From Pomphorhynchus laevis (Eukaryota > Acanthocephala > Palaeacanthocephala > Echinorhynchida > Pomphorhynchidae), in the NCBI GenBank assembly GCA_012934845.2, contig WNNJ02001739.1:558001-622000 (forward strand): a stretch of DNA of 64,000 bases. Direction: 5' to 3'. Positions within the stretch are counted from its first letter, which is position 1; every line of letters starts with the position of its first letter. Made by a program: the position numbers and the translations under genes. Below, piece after piece: positions 1-11,869 of this stretch. The notes beneath the pieces are model-generated. The model saw nothing but the letters and a program-made list of their open reading frames with translations. It did not search any database and had not been told where the DNA came from.

Positions 1-180
1 TGACTTATTTTTATTCTTTATAGAATATGAATTTGTTCATATTGTTTGAAATATATAATAGCTAATACCTATCTAACAGGAATTCAACAATCATTTAAAT
101 ATAAATAAATGGATAAAATTAAATAAATAGCAGAACTTTATTGCGATAAATAGAAGACCAGAAGTATCACATCACCAAAT
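1..180 (+). mobile_element. PLE-like reverse-transcriptase fragment
   Basis: Positions about 17-45 match the stretch near 31,527 that encodes the residues IEYEFVH in the reverse-transcriptase ORF at 31.4-32.1 kb. Positions 70-130 resemble the segment around 31,345-31,410, including the string GGATAAAATT. The two matches are in the opposite order to the 31-kb copy, so this is a rearranged remnant. It is cut by the window edge. Confidence 0.4.
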
Positions 181-454
181 CTCCTTAATTTCGCTATCGT
201 TCATTTTATAAACGTTCATTTTTTATTATTTTTGGTTTTTATTGCTGACGGTAAGATGTAATCAAGGTAGAATTACACTCTGATTAGAGTATCACAAACA
301 AGATAATTTACATTACAGACAGTCAAAATAAAACATTTCGATTATTGTAAATAGGGCATATACATTTTAGTGTTACACTAATAATTTATAAATTTATTAA
401 ATGAATTTAAATTTATTAAATAATCACTTGTAACATGACTAATGTTATCATTAG

Positions 455-1175
455 CATTTAAATATTAAATGATGACATCATTTTTATTTTAACTTGATAT
501 AAATATAAATTGTATAAAATTTTAAGTAATTATTTATTATTTTTATTTGTAATAAATTTTTATTTTTATAAAATACGTAGATTCAGTTATCTAATCTGAT
601 AGTTAATGTTATCTTTAAAAAAATACATTTTTTGTCATAAACATGAATATCAAAATTTTCGGGTATATATATTTTGACTAAAAGTATTAGTCAAATAAAT
701 CATTTTAGTTTTTAAATAATTAAAACGCGTTTATAAACGCATCTTTATGTTTACTAATATATAATTTTAAATTGTAGTAAGTTTAGACAAATAGTGAGTC
801 GAAAACGTGAACGTTGGCTTCGAATTAGCAGCTAGTGAGGTTTACCAATTCTTAAATTTATGTTACTAAATGGCGATGTATGTTAATACATTAATGTATG
901 TTACTTATATCCTAAAGGGCGAATTTAGATAAATATCCTTTAGGATATATTAATCCTTATTCTGATATGACATCTGTTATTTATTAGTCAATTCATAAAA
1001 ATGACTTTTATTTTAAATTTCAATTTTAAATTTTAACTTGATTTAAATTATAAAAAATCTTAAAACAATTATTTATTTTATTATTTAATTATTAAATTTT
1101 GATTTAGCATTATTATGTTTTGTTTATTTTATAATTATATAACAATACGTAGACTCAGTTAGCTGATTTGATTAA
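455..1175 (+). repeat. Two copies of the PLE-like 3' tail module
   Basis: Two AT-rich modules (about 455-625 and 955-1,175) share the order: TGACATC, a stretch rich in TTTTAAATTT, AACTTGAT, then ACGTAGA(C/T)TCAGTTA near the end. The second is very close to the reverse complement of 32,219-32,415 and 35,540-35,712. The same module follows the RT-derived sequence in the minus-strand copies at 26.9-29.0 kb, which is why it is assigned to the 3' side of that element. Orientation here is plus. Confidence 0.55.
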
Positions 1176-1223
1176 TGCAATATTTATTAAATATTACATA
1201 TTAATGGTTATGCAATATATATG

Positions 1224-2010
1224 CAACACTCATCAGTAGAGTGAGGTACACACTGGTCGTTTCGGTTGCCTGTGTGACATTGCGAATAAAGGCGTTTCCG
1301 ACACTTTGCCTAATTGTCTGAGGCTTACGCTCTTAACCAGATCGAATTGCTGTGCGGATCATCCTTAAACACTAGGCAGAGGTTGCTGCTGAATTGTCGC
1401 TGCACTCGTTGGATCCTAAATGGATACGGCAAGTATAATAGTAGTGCACGGATGTGCTGAGTAGACAACGGTCCAGGATTTTTTACGAAATTCGGCATTT
1501 ATACTAAATGGTGTTGCTTGATAGACTGGACTTCGATTCACGACTTTCAGTCACCATGTCACTTCTAGACGACCACTTCAGCATCGAAATGATGAGTACC
1601 CGGCAACACTCATCAGTAGAATGAGGTACACACTGGTCGTTTCGGTTGCCTGTGTGACATTGTGAATAAAGGCGTTTCCGACACTGCTTAATTGTCTAAG
1701 GCTTACGCTCTTAACCAGATCGAATTGCTGTGCGGATCATCCTTAAACACTAGGCAGAGGTTGCTGCTGAATTGTCGCTGCACTCGTTGGATGCTAAATG
1801 GATACGGCATTTATAATAGTAGTGCACGGACGTGCTGAGTAGACAACGGTCCAGGATTTCTTACGAAATTCGGCATTTATACTAAATGGTGTTGCTTGAT
1901 AGACTGGACTTCGATTCACGACTTTCAGTCACCATGTCACGTCTAGAAGTGACATGGTGACTGAAAGTCGTGAATCAAAGTCCATTCTATCAAGCAACAC
2001 CATTTAGTAT
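1224..2010. repeat. 380-bp direct tandem repeat ending in a foldback
   Basis: A unit beginning CAACACTCATCAG at 1,224 recurs at 1,604, so the unit is about 380 bp, and the two copies are nearly identical. Base composition is clearly more GC-rich than the surroundings. The second unit runs directly into an inverted copy of its own last 61 bp: left arm 1,880-1,940, right arm 1,949-2,010, centre GTCTAGAA. No ORF is seen. On the minus strand each unit carries GGCAACCGAAAC, then CTGATGAG, then GTTGC(C), which can pair with the first string. This resembles a hammerhead core with an open stem II. The identity of the element is unknown; a non-autonomous ribozyme-bearing retroelement (retrozyme-like) is possible. 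Confidence 0.75.
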
Positions 2011-2144
2011 ATATATAATAGTTGTGGGTGTTTTTCTCACAGCTGGGGTCCTTTTCAATGAACTCTTTTTTTTCAAATAAATATTATCTCACCAATATTT
2101 CCAGCAGTTTGTCTTTGAGAAAATAAACAACAAAGTTATTTATT

Positions 2145-2175
2145 GAACGTTTCGGCTTTTTGCCTTTATCAACAG
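2145..2175 (-). ncRNA. Hammerhead-like core motif (candidate)
   Basis: Read on the minus strand: CTGTTGATAAAGGC, a short loop, then GCCGAAACGTTC. AAGGC and GCC can pair as stem II between a near-consensus CUGAUGA box and the GAAA box. The CUGAUGA box is imperfect and no clear cleavage-site stem was found, so this is a decayed or coincidental motif rather than a proven ribozyme. It lies between the 380-bp repeat and a TA microsatellite. Confidence 0.3.
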
Positions 2176-2199
2176 CGAAAAAATGTGCACACGCGCATT

Positions 2200-2202
2200 A
2201 AT

Positions 2203-2275
<73 letters not shown>
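2200..2275. repeat. (TA)n microsatellite
   Basis: About 75 bp of nearly pure TA dinucleotide with one small interruption. Any long Ile-Tyr repeat read through it is an artefact of the microsatellite. Confidence 0.95.
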
Positions 2276-2277
<2 letters not shown>

Positions 2278-2279
2278 TC

Positions 2280-5200
2280 AATGAATTTTGTATTTGATTG
2301 AACAATGAATATTTGTTCGGTATTAATAAAATATGTATCCGGTTGTCTATATAAATATATCACGTATTAGTAAAGTATGGATTGAAAGTAAAATAGGAAT
2401 AAAGACAACTTTAATTAACATATGAAATTTGTTCTTGATTAAAGCAGAGAGTGAATATAATTGGTATTGAAATTGAATTTTTGATAGCTAACTGTTATCA
2501 TCAGAATAAAATTATCAGTGCTATGATATTACCTTACCAGTGCGATGGAATTACCTTAGTACGTTCTTTGTACAAAGACAAGCTTAAGGTTAAAATATAA
2601 ATAGAAAAATATTAAATATTAATATAAAATATTAATATAAAATATTATATATAACTAGCTACATCTGAAATCTAATTCGATAATGCGATGAATTATAATT
2701 TTGATAAGTTGTAACTTGTAAGTCAAAAACAAATTCGATTTGAAAATTCATTTTAATTTTTTTAAACGATGTAATGCCATGAAATTTAATTTTGAATTTT
2801 TAATTTAAATTCGAAGCTTCTTCATAATTATTTTCTTATCAGTTCAGAAAAGCGTTCTCATTCGAATTTGATCAAAGTTCATATTCATTATATGAAAATA
2901 GTACGTGTTCTGGTAGGACAAGTAAATATCAAAATTTTCAGCATTCTCAGGTATCTAGCTATTTATTGAATTTCAAAATTTATTTTAATTACAATCCAAG
3001 CCCATGTACAATAATCTACAAATGATTCAATCGGAGAATCAATTTCTGCGATCTGCAATTGAGACAAGGTATTAACCATTTTAAATTGTATATATTTATC
3101 AAGATTATATATATTCATATTTATATATTGCACACACATATATATCAAGGTCATGATATTTACAATTATGAAAGTAATGCAGATATATTATAAGAGCTGA
3201 ATCATAAAAGTTGTATATTAACGAAACTAACATTAATTTCCCAAGATTAACATCCTTGAATAGGCTTTAATTAACTTTAATTTACAACAAAATAAATTAA
3301 TATTTTAATAATATATCGATATATTATATTAATATAAATATTAAATAGTTATATCAAAATAAATTAATATTCCGGTTAACTAGTAGTCAGCATTTTATTA
3401 AAGAGTCGAAAGTTAAAAACCGTCGGTTAAAACATCGAAAGTCAGAAATTGCAAAGAAAAACTGAGAAATTTAGTAAATAGTAAATTAAGTAATCGAGAT
3501 AAATAATAGTTAATATATATAAATGCTATATAAATATATAGTATTTATATATCAATATATAACTACTATACAATAAATAAAATAATATATAAATAAGATA
3601 ATATATGATATTATCTTAATAATTTTTTAAAAATTTGTTGAATTTAAATTAATAATTTAAAATTTATTTTTTATTGCTTAAAAATTATAATTGTTTGAAA
3701 ACGTTAGAATGATTAGCATTTTTGAATTTGAGTCTGAATTAATTAATAATTAATTTTAATTAATTATTTTAATTAAAACATTAATTGGCATATCGCGTAA
3801 GCAATAGTCATTTTTCAAAATGGAGCATTGCACATTTGAAGCATTCTAGCCATTTTTCATTCTACATGTATAGAAGTCTTAGAAATAAGCTAATCTTACA
3901 CTTTGTAAGATTTCAATTGAGGTGGATGAAGTAATACTATGAACGTCATTTAGATACATTATTCTGTCAATATATCTAATAAAATGAGTTATAATGACCT
4001 ACATTACGTGCAAATAGATTGTAGTTACTAAAAGATCGGCTTGTAGTATCTAAATAGAATATTGTGCTTTGTTTTTGTGAATCAAGATACCTTGAGTATT
4101 GCCTTGATCCAGATTTTAAATAACGGCTTTTATTATTGCCTTGATCTGAATTTTAAATAACGACTTTTATTATTGCCTGATGAATTTATTACATGATACA
4201 CATATGTAATTATTAATTCTTTATAGGCAAAATTTAGTAAATTATTGTATCGCTTTGATTTTCTCTTTTCTGTTACTCATAAGCTTTTGAGTTTCAGTGA
4301 TTATTAAAAGTAAAATCTTGTCGAATGATGTTTTCCAAGCATCTTTTTAGTCTATTACATCACTGATTTTGACGACGAAATTGCGTTATGAAATGATTCC
4401 CTGAATGTGTAATTATTTTACAATTATACAAAATAAAAATGTTCGACATCATTATTCGAACATTATTCGAACATCATCATTATTAAATGTTCGACATCAT
4501 GAAATATTTGGCAAACTATATATTATATCCGGAAGAACGCGGATATTTTATTTGGCAAACAAATATCCGGAAGAACGCTGTGCATGAAGTTGTAATGTTA
4601 GTAATGTTGTAATGTTAATCAAAATGTTGAGGCAATAAACGAAAACATAATAAAATTATGACATGAAATTGAACTTCACTGCAACTCACAAGAGCACTAG
4701 AATAAATAACCGAAGCACTAGAAGAAAGTGTCTATGTAGAACTTTCTTAAAAACGTAGGTGATGCGTTAAAGAACAAGTATAACTAACCTATTAATTAAT
4801 CTATTTATAATTGTATAATAATTATAAGTCTAAAAGTATTAACTTTGTAATTTTTAAACGACTAATACGGTTGTCCGATGTTATAAATTATAAAGTTATA
4901 ATAATAATGTTATAATAATAAAGTTACGAAGCGGTTATTAAATAAAATTGTACAAGAATTTGGCAAATAAATGCTGATTTTTATAAATATTAATAAATCT
5001 TGCTATTATTAATTTTGCATTTTTTATAAAATGTAAATCTCGGATTATTTGCTATATTCTTTAGCTCAAATCGTATAAGCAAATTAGAAGATGAGTTGAA
5101 AGATATGAAACTCCGTCTAAATATGGTTAATGATAAAAGAAAACTTTCATCCGACTGACTTTTTTAAATAAAGCTTTAAATAAAATACCGTTTTATCTTA

Positions 5201-6790
5201 TTTTGCTCAGGTGTGCATTGTAGTGTCTTTGAGATTCGATTCTATTGTAAATCGATAAATGCTGTAGAAACATAGCTATGTTCAATACTCGTTTATAATT
5301 GTTTAAAAAAGGTGTAACGGAGAAAACCGTTAAGAGGTGAAGTGAAGCGCTTTGCTGAAATATAAGAGAATTAGGAATTATTGCTTGCTGCTCAAATCCA
5401 GCGATTAAAACTTTTAAATATTAAAAGTTTTTATTAAAGGACGTTTTGAAAATATGAAAATCTTTCAATGGACTAAATATTAATTCAAGCGTAAAGTACA
5501 AAATTGACATTTTATAAATATTTTTCCAAAAATACAATACAATCACACTTTAAACAGTTGCCGATTTTTGAAAAATTAAGGTAATTTATTCTTTCAGTAA
5601 ACATTTTTATTTCTATTAAAAGAGAAGCACATAGTATTTCTTTTTGTAGAAATAAGTTAAGTTTTACTTCAGCTACTGCTCCCTACCACAGCAACCAGAA
5701 ATGAAATTTGTCCTTTACACTATTAAGGAATACACCACTTTACACCAATAATACACAACGTTAACAATGCACTGAGATTTTAAAAAATTAATCAAATTAA
5801 TAATTATTAATTATATAATTCTTATAATTCTTATTATAGTATATAATATATATTATATATTATATTATATATTATATAATATATATTATATAGTATATAT
5901 TTATTAATATAATAATTAAATTAATTAATTTATTTATTATTTTAAATTATTCTAACTATAATAAAATATTTTAATAAATCCTAAATGTTCAGGATGCACT
6001 AGACATGAACATAGATTCTAATAAACATAGATTTGTCTCCCATACAACGTGTTGCGAGCTGCAAGTGAGAGATAATCACACGAACCAAAATTTCGGTTTA
6101 ATTTTTGTAAAGCAGACCAAAATATTCAATATTAATTCAAATTTTTCTTCCATCTCAAAACAAACTGTACTGTAGATATAAAAATTAAAATGATTTTATA
6201 AAAATCATTTAGTTTTATGTCAAATATCAAAATTTAATAAGTAAAATATAATTTATAAAGGTTCTTCGAATCTCTACCGATTCGAAGAACCTGTAATGAC
6301 TCAAAGAACGCTTAATTATTTAACGAACTTTGATGTTTCTTGGAGGTTGCTGCAAATGACATAGAAAAATAAAGGTTGAAAAAATCTGAGAAAAGTTAAA
6401 GATAATTTGATCGATCGATTTCAATTATTATTATATAATAATTGATGACCTTTGCGTCGAACATTTTGAAACTTTATTTAATTACTTGAGAAATTTCTGC
6501 CAATTTATTTACGATGCTTTTCTACACAGTCAACCAATTACTTATACTTGACGCCTTGGTATTATCAGGGTGTTATATAAAAGTAAGGGTGAAGCACATG
6601 ATTTCAGTGCTTCTCGCCTTACTGAACCATTCGTATAGATTGCTAGTATTGGTTGTTTAAAGGTGACCTTATGCACACAAAAGTATAGCTATTCCTACTA
6701 AACATATGGATTTAGATCTAACCATTCAACCATTATCGCTTTGAACGTTGTACATCATTAGATACATACCTGCTCCTTAACTCGAAAATC
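2280..6790. other. AT-rich spacer without recognised genes
   Basis: Very AT-rich DNA with many short TA- and AT-rich palindromes (for example 5,840-5,940). No ORF has protein-like composition or a recognisable motif. Small direct repeats at 4,438-4,580 are listed separately. Confidence 0.6.
4438..4580. repeat. Short direct repeats
   Basis: ATGTTCGACATCAT occurs twice (about 4,439 and 4,488) and TATCCGGAAGAACGC occurs twice (about 4,527 and 4,563), with TTTGGCAAAC beside each of the latter. This looks like a small locally duplicated segment. Confidence 0.6.
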
Positions 6791-6794
6791 GGCT

Positions 6795-7560
6795 ATATAC
6801 AAACTTTATATACATTAAAAACTCGCGTTCGATATGGTTGATCGCCAGGGGGTATGCTAATGCTGATACATTTAATTTTACAACCTAGTTTTCTGAAAAT
6901 CTCAGACGGTATCAGGGTATCGGATAAATTTGTTACTGATCGAGGTGTTTTACAGAGCGATCCGTTAAGTCACTTTTGTTTTCGTTTTTCGTGGCTGATC
7001 TACCATCCAAACTTCGAAACTTGCAGGAAGATGCAGTCTCAGTACTATACGTTGATGATTGAGTAATACTATTTGTGATAGTCATCAACTCGCTCAAAGT
7101 TCTCTAAATAAGCTTGACTTATTTTGCACAGCAAATAAACTATCCATTAATCTAGAAAAATAAAATAGTCAAGTTTAGACAAGGAGTAAAGCTTGCACGT
7201 AACTACGTACTTCTGATATAGGAGTTCATATTCGGTCTAGTTGTACTTTTACAAAGCTCATTATTAAGACAGATGCGCATATAGCTATGGCAACTTATGT
7301 TGCTCCGACAATAGGCATAATATCCCTCTATGGATCTCTGCGCTATTTTAATGACATGCTTTGTCCAATGATTGACTATGGATTACCAGCCATTTGACTG
7401 GATCTGAATGCGATGAATTTTTAGCAACTAGACAAATTGGCTTTTCGTTAAGAGAATTGTTGGGATTTCTCCTAAATGATCATATACAGTAGTGAATTTC
7501 CTATCTCGAATGCACCCTTTATCTGTCCAAATCCGCGAAGTTCTGGATAATAACTAATAA
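6795..7560 (+). mobile_element. LINE reverse-transcriptase remnant (LINE-E)
   Basis: Frames in the plus direction carry decayed non-LTR reverse-transcriptase motifs. At about 6,900-6,970 the residues DGIRVSDKF and RGVLQSDPLS correspond to the usual VSxxFxTxRGVLQGDPLSP block. At about 7,045-7,060 LYVDD stands for the catalytic YxDD box. About 300 bp later comes IDYGLPAI, typical of the region after the palm. Several stops and frame changes interrupt it, including one right after the YVDD region. No ends or target duplications were found. The lineage is not resolved. Confidence 0.65.
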
Positions 7561-8985
7561 CTGACGAATTTAGATGCAACCTATTGTATTACTTAAAAAA
7601 ATTAATTTTTCTGAAGTAAATTTGTTATAAGAGGCGTTGATATTTTTTGCAAAGGCAGTCAAGTGTATCACAAAATACAATTTATAGCAAGCAGCTTATG
7701 AATCCAGTATAAAAGGAATCAAAATTAATTCAGACCACTAAACAATACCATTAATTGTATTATGCATCAACAAGTGCTACACAGAAAAATATTTGAATTT
7801 AATTAAGTGATTCATTGTTTTATATCACTCGTAAATATAATTTAATAAAGAGAGCTAATACAGGCAATTTATTAACTTCCTTCAAGATAATGAAGCCAAA
7901 TATATGGATATTCCATATCATAATCAAATACAATGGTTTAGCTTAAAAAATTAAAGAGTGTGAGATTCAAAAGAAAATTTTTTAGACATGAAGGATAAAA
8001 TGATTATAAAAAGATTACTTAAAAAAGAAATTGCGTGTGAATCTTGAGTTTTCGCTTTCACCAGTGATGACGCAAGTTTGCATGGCAATATTCGAGAGCG
8101 TTCAAACGGCCGTTAATTTGGAGAGTTTCGGTCCATGAATATCACAATAAACTGTATGCTGTGTCTATTCCTTTTTATGAGGGAAATCATTTGTGTATCT
8201 GTAAGTTCTGTTTCCAAAGAACATAACAGAAGCGCTTAGCCATATTTTCGATTACGCATCGCTAAAGTTGTGGCCACTAGCTAAAATTGATAGTTTGTGA
8301 ATGCGCGACTTATTGGCTTATATGCTTTACAAACTGCTCCCCAGATTCGATTCTGATATCAACATGCATGGAAATGTTTGATAAAAAAGATTATTAAAAC
8401 ATTAAGTACAAAGAGTTATAAAATTTTTTATAACTTACGATCATTGTAGAAAATTTAAAGTCAAAATATTAAGAATCAAATATTTAACTGATCTGATTTT
8501 GTTTACCGATTAATAAATAATATTTATTAAGCGCTGTAGTGTCTGATTTTGTTAATGTAAATTTAAAAATGGGAATATCTTAATCTTAAATTTTTTTATA
8601 ATTTGGATTTTATAGCTTTAATTTTTAATTTTTATGAATTGATTAATATATAATATGGCACGTGCTAGAATAAGAAAATAGGTCATAAAGAAGACCCAAC
8701 CTATTTTATTCCTCTGATATAGGTCATAAGAAAGAACTACTTTGTTATCAAGTTTTGTATATATTAACCCGACCTTTTACAACTGACATAATAATTGGCT
8801 AATATTTGCTTTGTTATTTACAAAATATATACTATGAAGTAGGTATTTATAAATCAGGTGCTGAACGCGACCTATTTTTCCAAGATTTAGTTTTATCTAA
8901 CATAATCAGTTTGTAATAATAATTATTTCTATATTCAAAAAACAATTGCCAAATATGGAGTTAAAAAGACCTTCATTATAAAACC
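7561..8985. other. Spacer without recognised genes
   Basis: No ORF or family motif was recognised. The stretch 8,030-8,370 is less AT-rich than its neighbours and may be an old repeat, but I cannot name it. Around 8,660-8,900 the words AGGTCATAA and GACCTATTT recur. Confidence 0.5.
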
Positions 8986-8989
8986 TCCT

Positions 8990-9270
8990 TCTTAAAGACC
9001 TTCTTCTTATCATGTGCTTCTCTTCTGCTACTCGTATATTTTCACTTAACTTCAGCAGTCGATCTCTACATATCGCTGATCATCTACCTTGAAATTCCCT
9101 ACCTGATCACCTACGATCTTCATCTTCACTCCCATTTTTCGAAAACAACTACGTTCAACGCTTCTAAAGGAGTAACTACTTTTTCAATCTGTTTCGCTTT
9201 TGTGGGCTTGTAAGCACACAGTGCTTTTGCCACTTTAGGTATAATTTGCATTTATTTGTGTAAATAAAAT
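8990..9270 (+). mobile_element. LINE-B-like 3' end fragment
   Basis: Translation at about 9,050-9,150 reads SRSLHIADHLPWNSLPDHL, then SSSLPFF. This is the usual C-terminal block of non-LTR RT proteins (W-N-x-L-P-x-x-[IL]-R). It is followed at about 9,195-9,265 by a tail resembling the LINE-B 3' end: TTGTGGGCTTGTAAGC, then TTTTGCCACTTTAGG. It is a 5'-truncated, decayed insertion about 750 bp upstream of the IBA57-like gene. Confidence 0.6.
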
Positions 9271-9587
9271 TCGGGTCCATTTTGGAAGAAGAAAACCTTA
9301 ATTGCTTATCAGTGCGTTCGTACTGTTGAGTCCATTTGGAAGAAACAGACGGGCCATTGCTTATCATCGTGCTTTCATCTGGTTAATCTTTTTTTTCAAA
9401 ATACGGTCGAGATAAAAATCTACTCCCGGTAAATAAACTAAAATATTTCGATACTAAATAAACTGAAATTTTTTATAAAAAAATATTTTCAAATTTTGTT
9501 GAAAACGAATATGAATCTCGTCAGTATTCACAAACGATATGTTTAATCTCATTTTATTTCAAGGATTTTGAGTATTTTTAAAATATA

Positions 9588-9667
9588 TATCTGGAAGAAT
9601 TCTATTTGATTCGATGATACATCTTAGTGATATACCATCAAAATATATCATGGAAACCATTAAATGA
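9588..9667 (+). pseudogene. Decayed duplicate of part of the IBA57-like gene
   Basis: About 80 bp here align with 10,148-10,225 inside the IBA57-like coding region. The first 38 bp (from CTGGAAGAATTCTATT to GATGATACATCTTA) differ at one position. The rest has decayed and carries stops. It is in the same orientation and about 560 bp upstream of the source, so it looks like the leftover of a local duplication or a conversion event. Confidence 0.75.
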
Positions 9668-10019
9668 ATAAAACATTATTTATAATCGTTATTCAAATAA
9701 ATTTTAAACAAATATTAACAATAACATTTATTACAAAAATGAATTTTATATTATAAGACAAAAGATAGATGAACAAACGATGATGTTTTGTAGTAAATTC
9801 GTTTATTTATTTTTATCTTAAATATGCAAAAAGTAATGTAAACACCGAGTGTATTCAACAATGTTAGAAATTGTATTTATACATTTAATTTTAAGGAAAA
9901 ATACAACATCGTTAACTTTATTATTCGTTTAAAAATCTAAATCTTATTTTAAATTCGGTAATCCCAATTTTTAAAGCGCATTCTTTAGATTCTTAGATTT
10001 TATCCGTAAATTAAATTGA

Positions 10020-10820
10020 ATGCTTAAAGCATTGAGTCGTAAACTCGTATCCATTTCAGGTCGCCAGCATTTAGAGTTTCTACAAAGGATTACAACAACG
10101 AATATATTCCAGAATAAAAAACTTCTATATTCATTATTTTTGGATGGATCTGGAAGAATTCTATTTGATACGATGATACATCTTAAGGATAGCGTGTCCT
10201 ATCTGGAAACAGATCGATTAAATGACCTTTTTGAGTACCTTAATTCTTTAATATTTAGATCAGATGTATCTATCAGTGTTTTGCATAATAAGAGTGTATT
10301 ATGGACGAAATGGGAAAATTTTACATTAGACAAACCGTCTATTGCGCATGTTGATCCGAGACTTCCACAATTAGGATTACGCGCCATTTGTTGCGATCCT
10401 TCCGTTGATATAGAAGATGGTCAATATGAATATGAAAATGTTCTTTTAATTAACGGTATCATTGAAGGTTCACAAAATTTGAAAGGGCGACTACCACATA
10501 TTTTTAATTTTGATCTAATACCGGATGTTATTTCCAGAAATAAAGGATGCTATACAGGACAGGAATACGTAATGAGACTGCTAAATTCTCCAGTACGTCG
10601 AAGACTGTTAAGTGTACGTAATGTTCCACCAGGATCAAAGAATCTTTATAGCAAGAAAAATATTGTCGGCAACGTGATGCAGAATAGGAATGGTAACGCC
10701 GTTGCTATAGTAAAGCTTGACAGTTTGCAGCAAGGAATTTTCGCTTTAAACGATTCTAACAATATGCAAGAAGTTGACGTATTGGTACCCCATTGGTTAA
10801 AACATCGATTAACAATCTAG
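10020..10820 (+). CDS. IBA57: IBA57/CAF17-type iron-sulfur cluster assembly protein
   Basis: This is a 266-residue, apparently intronless ORF. It belongs to the folate-binding YgfZ/GcvT-like family that includes IBA57, which in mitochondria works with ISCA proteins to mature [4Fe-4S] enzymes such as aconitase and lipoate synthase. The diagnostic signature KGCYTGQEYV is present at about residues 178-187, with the invariant Cys. The N-terminus shows the expected GRQHLEFLQRITTTNIF block (residues 14-30), followed by SLFLDGSGRILFD, matching the family pattern LxxxGRxLxD. A TGA codon lies directly before the ATG in the same frame, which supports this start, although an upstream exon remains possible. 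At 266 residues it is shorter than most animal IBA57 proteins (over 300), and the mitochondrial presequence is short. An AT-rich 3' flank follows. Neighbours are LINE debris, so context adds nothing on function. Confidence 0.88.
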   Translation: MLKALSRKLVSISGRQHLEFLQRITTTNIFQNKKLLYSLFLDGSGRILFDTMIHLKDSVSYLETDRLNDLFEYLNSLIFRSDVSISVLHNKSVLWTKWENFTLDKPSIAHVDPRLPQLGLRAICCDPSVDIEDGQYEYENVLLINGIIEGSQNLKGRLPHIFNFDLIPDVISRNKGCYTGQEYVMRLLNSPVRRRLLSVRNVPPGSKNLYSKKNIVGNVMQNRNGNAVAIVKLDSLQQGIFALNDSNNMQEVDVLVPHWLKHRLTI

Positions 10821-10829
10821 ATTTATAAA

Positions 10830-11865
10830 ATGATAAATTTTATTTAACAACAAACTTTAAAAATTTTTGCTTTAAAAAATTTGAAACAACAAAAGAAGTG
10901 AAAAATCACATAAATATATTTACTTAAGATAGCATCGATGAGCATGTTTAAGATTTTAAAAATGTTTTCTCACAGCGGGGCCTCAGATACGTTTAAATTA
11001 GAATATGCATCAATAGTGATCTTCCAGTCATTTAGAAGAACCACTAATTTAAGACAGTTAGACCGATGTAAATGGATATTTTTATAAAACACATTACTGA
11101 GGTCTCTTGTTAGGGGCACATAATTGTAGCCAGAAATTCTACAGACGAAAGACTTTTATGCGAATCCATTAAGGAAAAGTTCAAGTTTTCTATAACTATG
11201 GATTTTCTAGATTATTTTCAACTTCCAATGCTTGTAACTTTAAAATATTTAATATAAATCCGGGGTTATCAATGACTCAGCTAAGTTACAATCATTGTCC
11301 TATCATTTGAACTTCAATTAATGAGTATCTTGATCATTTGTGTGCATGTAAATTTACTTGTCACGAGCGCATCCAATCTTGTTGTTGCAAGTAACAAATC
11401 TTGTTACTCTATGTATTTGGGTGCCACATTACGTAAACTGTTAGTCTTGTGGAATCAGATAAACGATTATTTTAATTTGTCAATTTTTCCATATGAATAT
11501 ATCCTGTATCTATTTACTTATATTTACTTATTTAGCTAAAATTGAAATATCTGCATTATGTATGATATAACTAACCTAATTGTGACTGAAATTAGCTATC
11601 ACTTCAAAGCCTTAATAGACTGTGTTTCGAATTGATTTTAAATATTCTGGAACAACCAGCATCTTCAAAAATTAGAAACAACAAAATAAATGAAAAAATC
11701 ACATAAATAAAGTTTATTGCCCATTTTTTACAATGTAATAATAAGGATTTATTATTATATTTTACAATATAATAAGGATATATAATAATAACATGAAGTA
11801 AATAAATGTCAGTGTCATTTAAAAAAGAAAATCAGAAAACATGTCAGAGTCTCTTTTTAAAAAAA
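10830..11865. other. Spacer without recognised genes
   Basis: AT-rich intergenic DNA between the IBA57-like gene and the minus-strand LINE-C. Two stretches, about 10,870-10,925 and 11,670-11,715, resemble each other (AAATTTGAAACAACAAAA, then GTGAAAAATCACATAAAT), a short direct repeat about 800 bp apart. No coding signal. Confidence 0.5.
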
Positions 11866-11869
11866 GTCG

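Noticed and set aside
1224-2010. CRISPR array or tRNA-derived SINE
   Set aside because: Units are 380 bp with no spacer pattern, and no convincing A and B boxes were found in the unit.
2169-2363. Protein with an (Ile-Tyr)n run
   Set aside because: A direct translation of the TA microsatellite, with no coding context. The same applies to 46,967-47,308.
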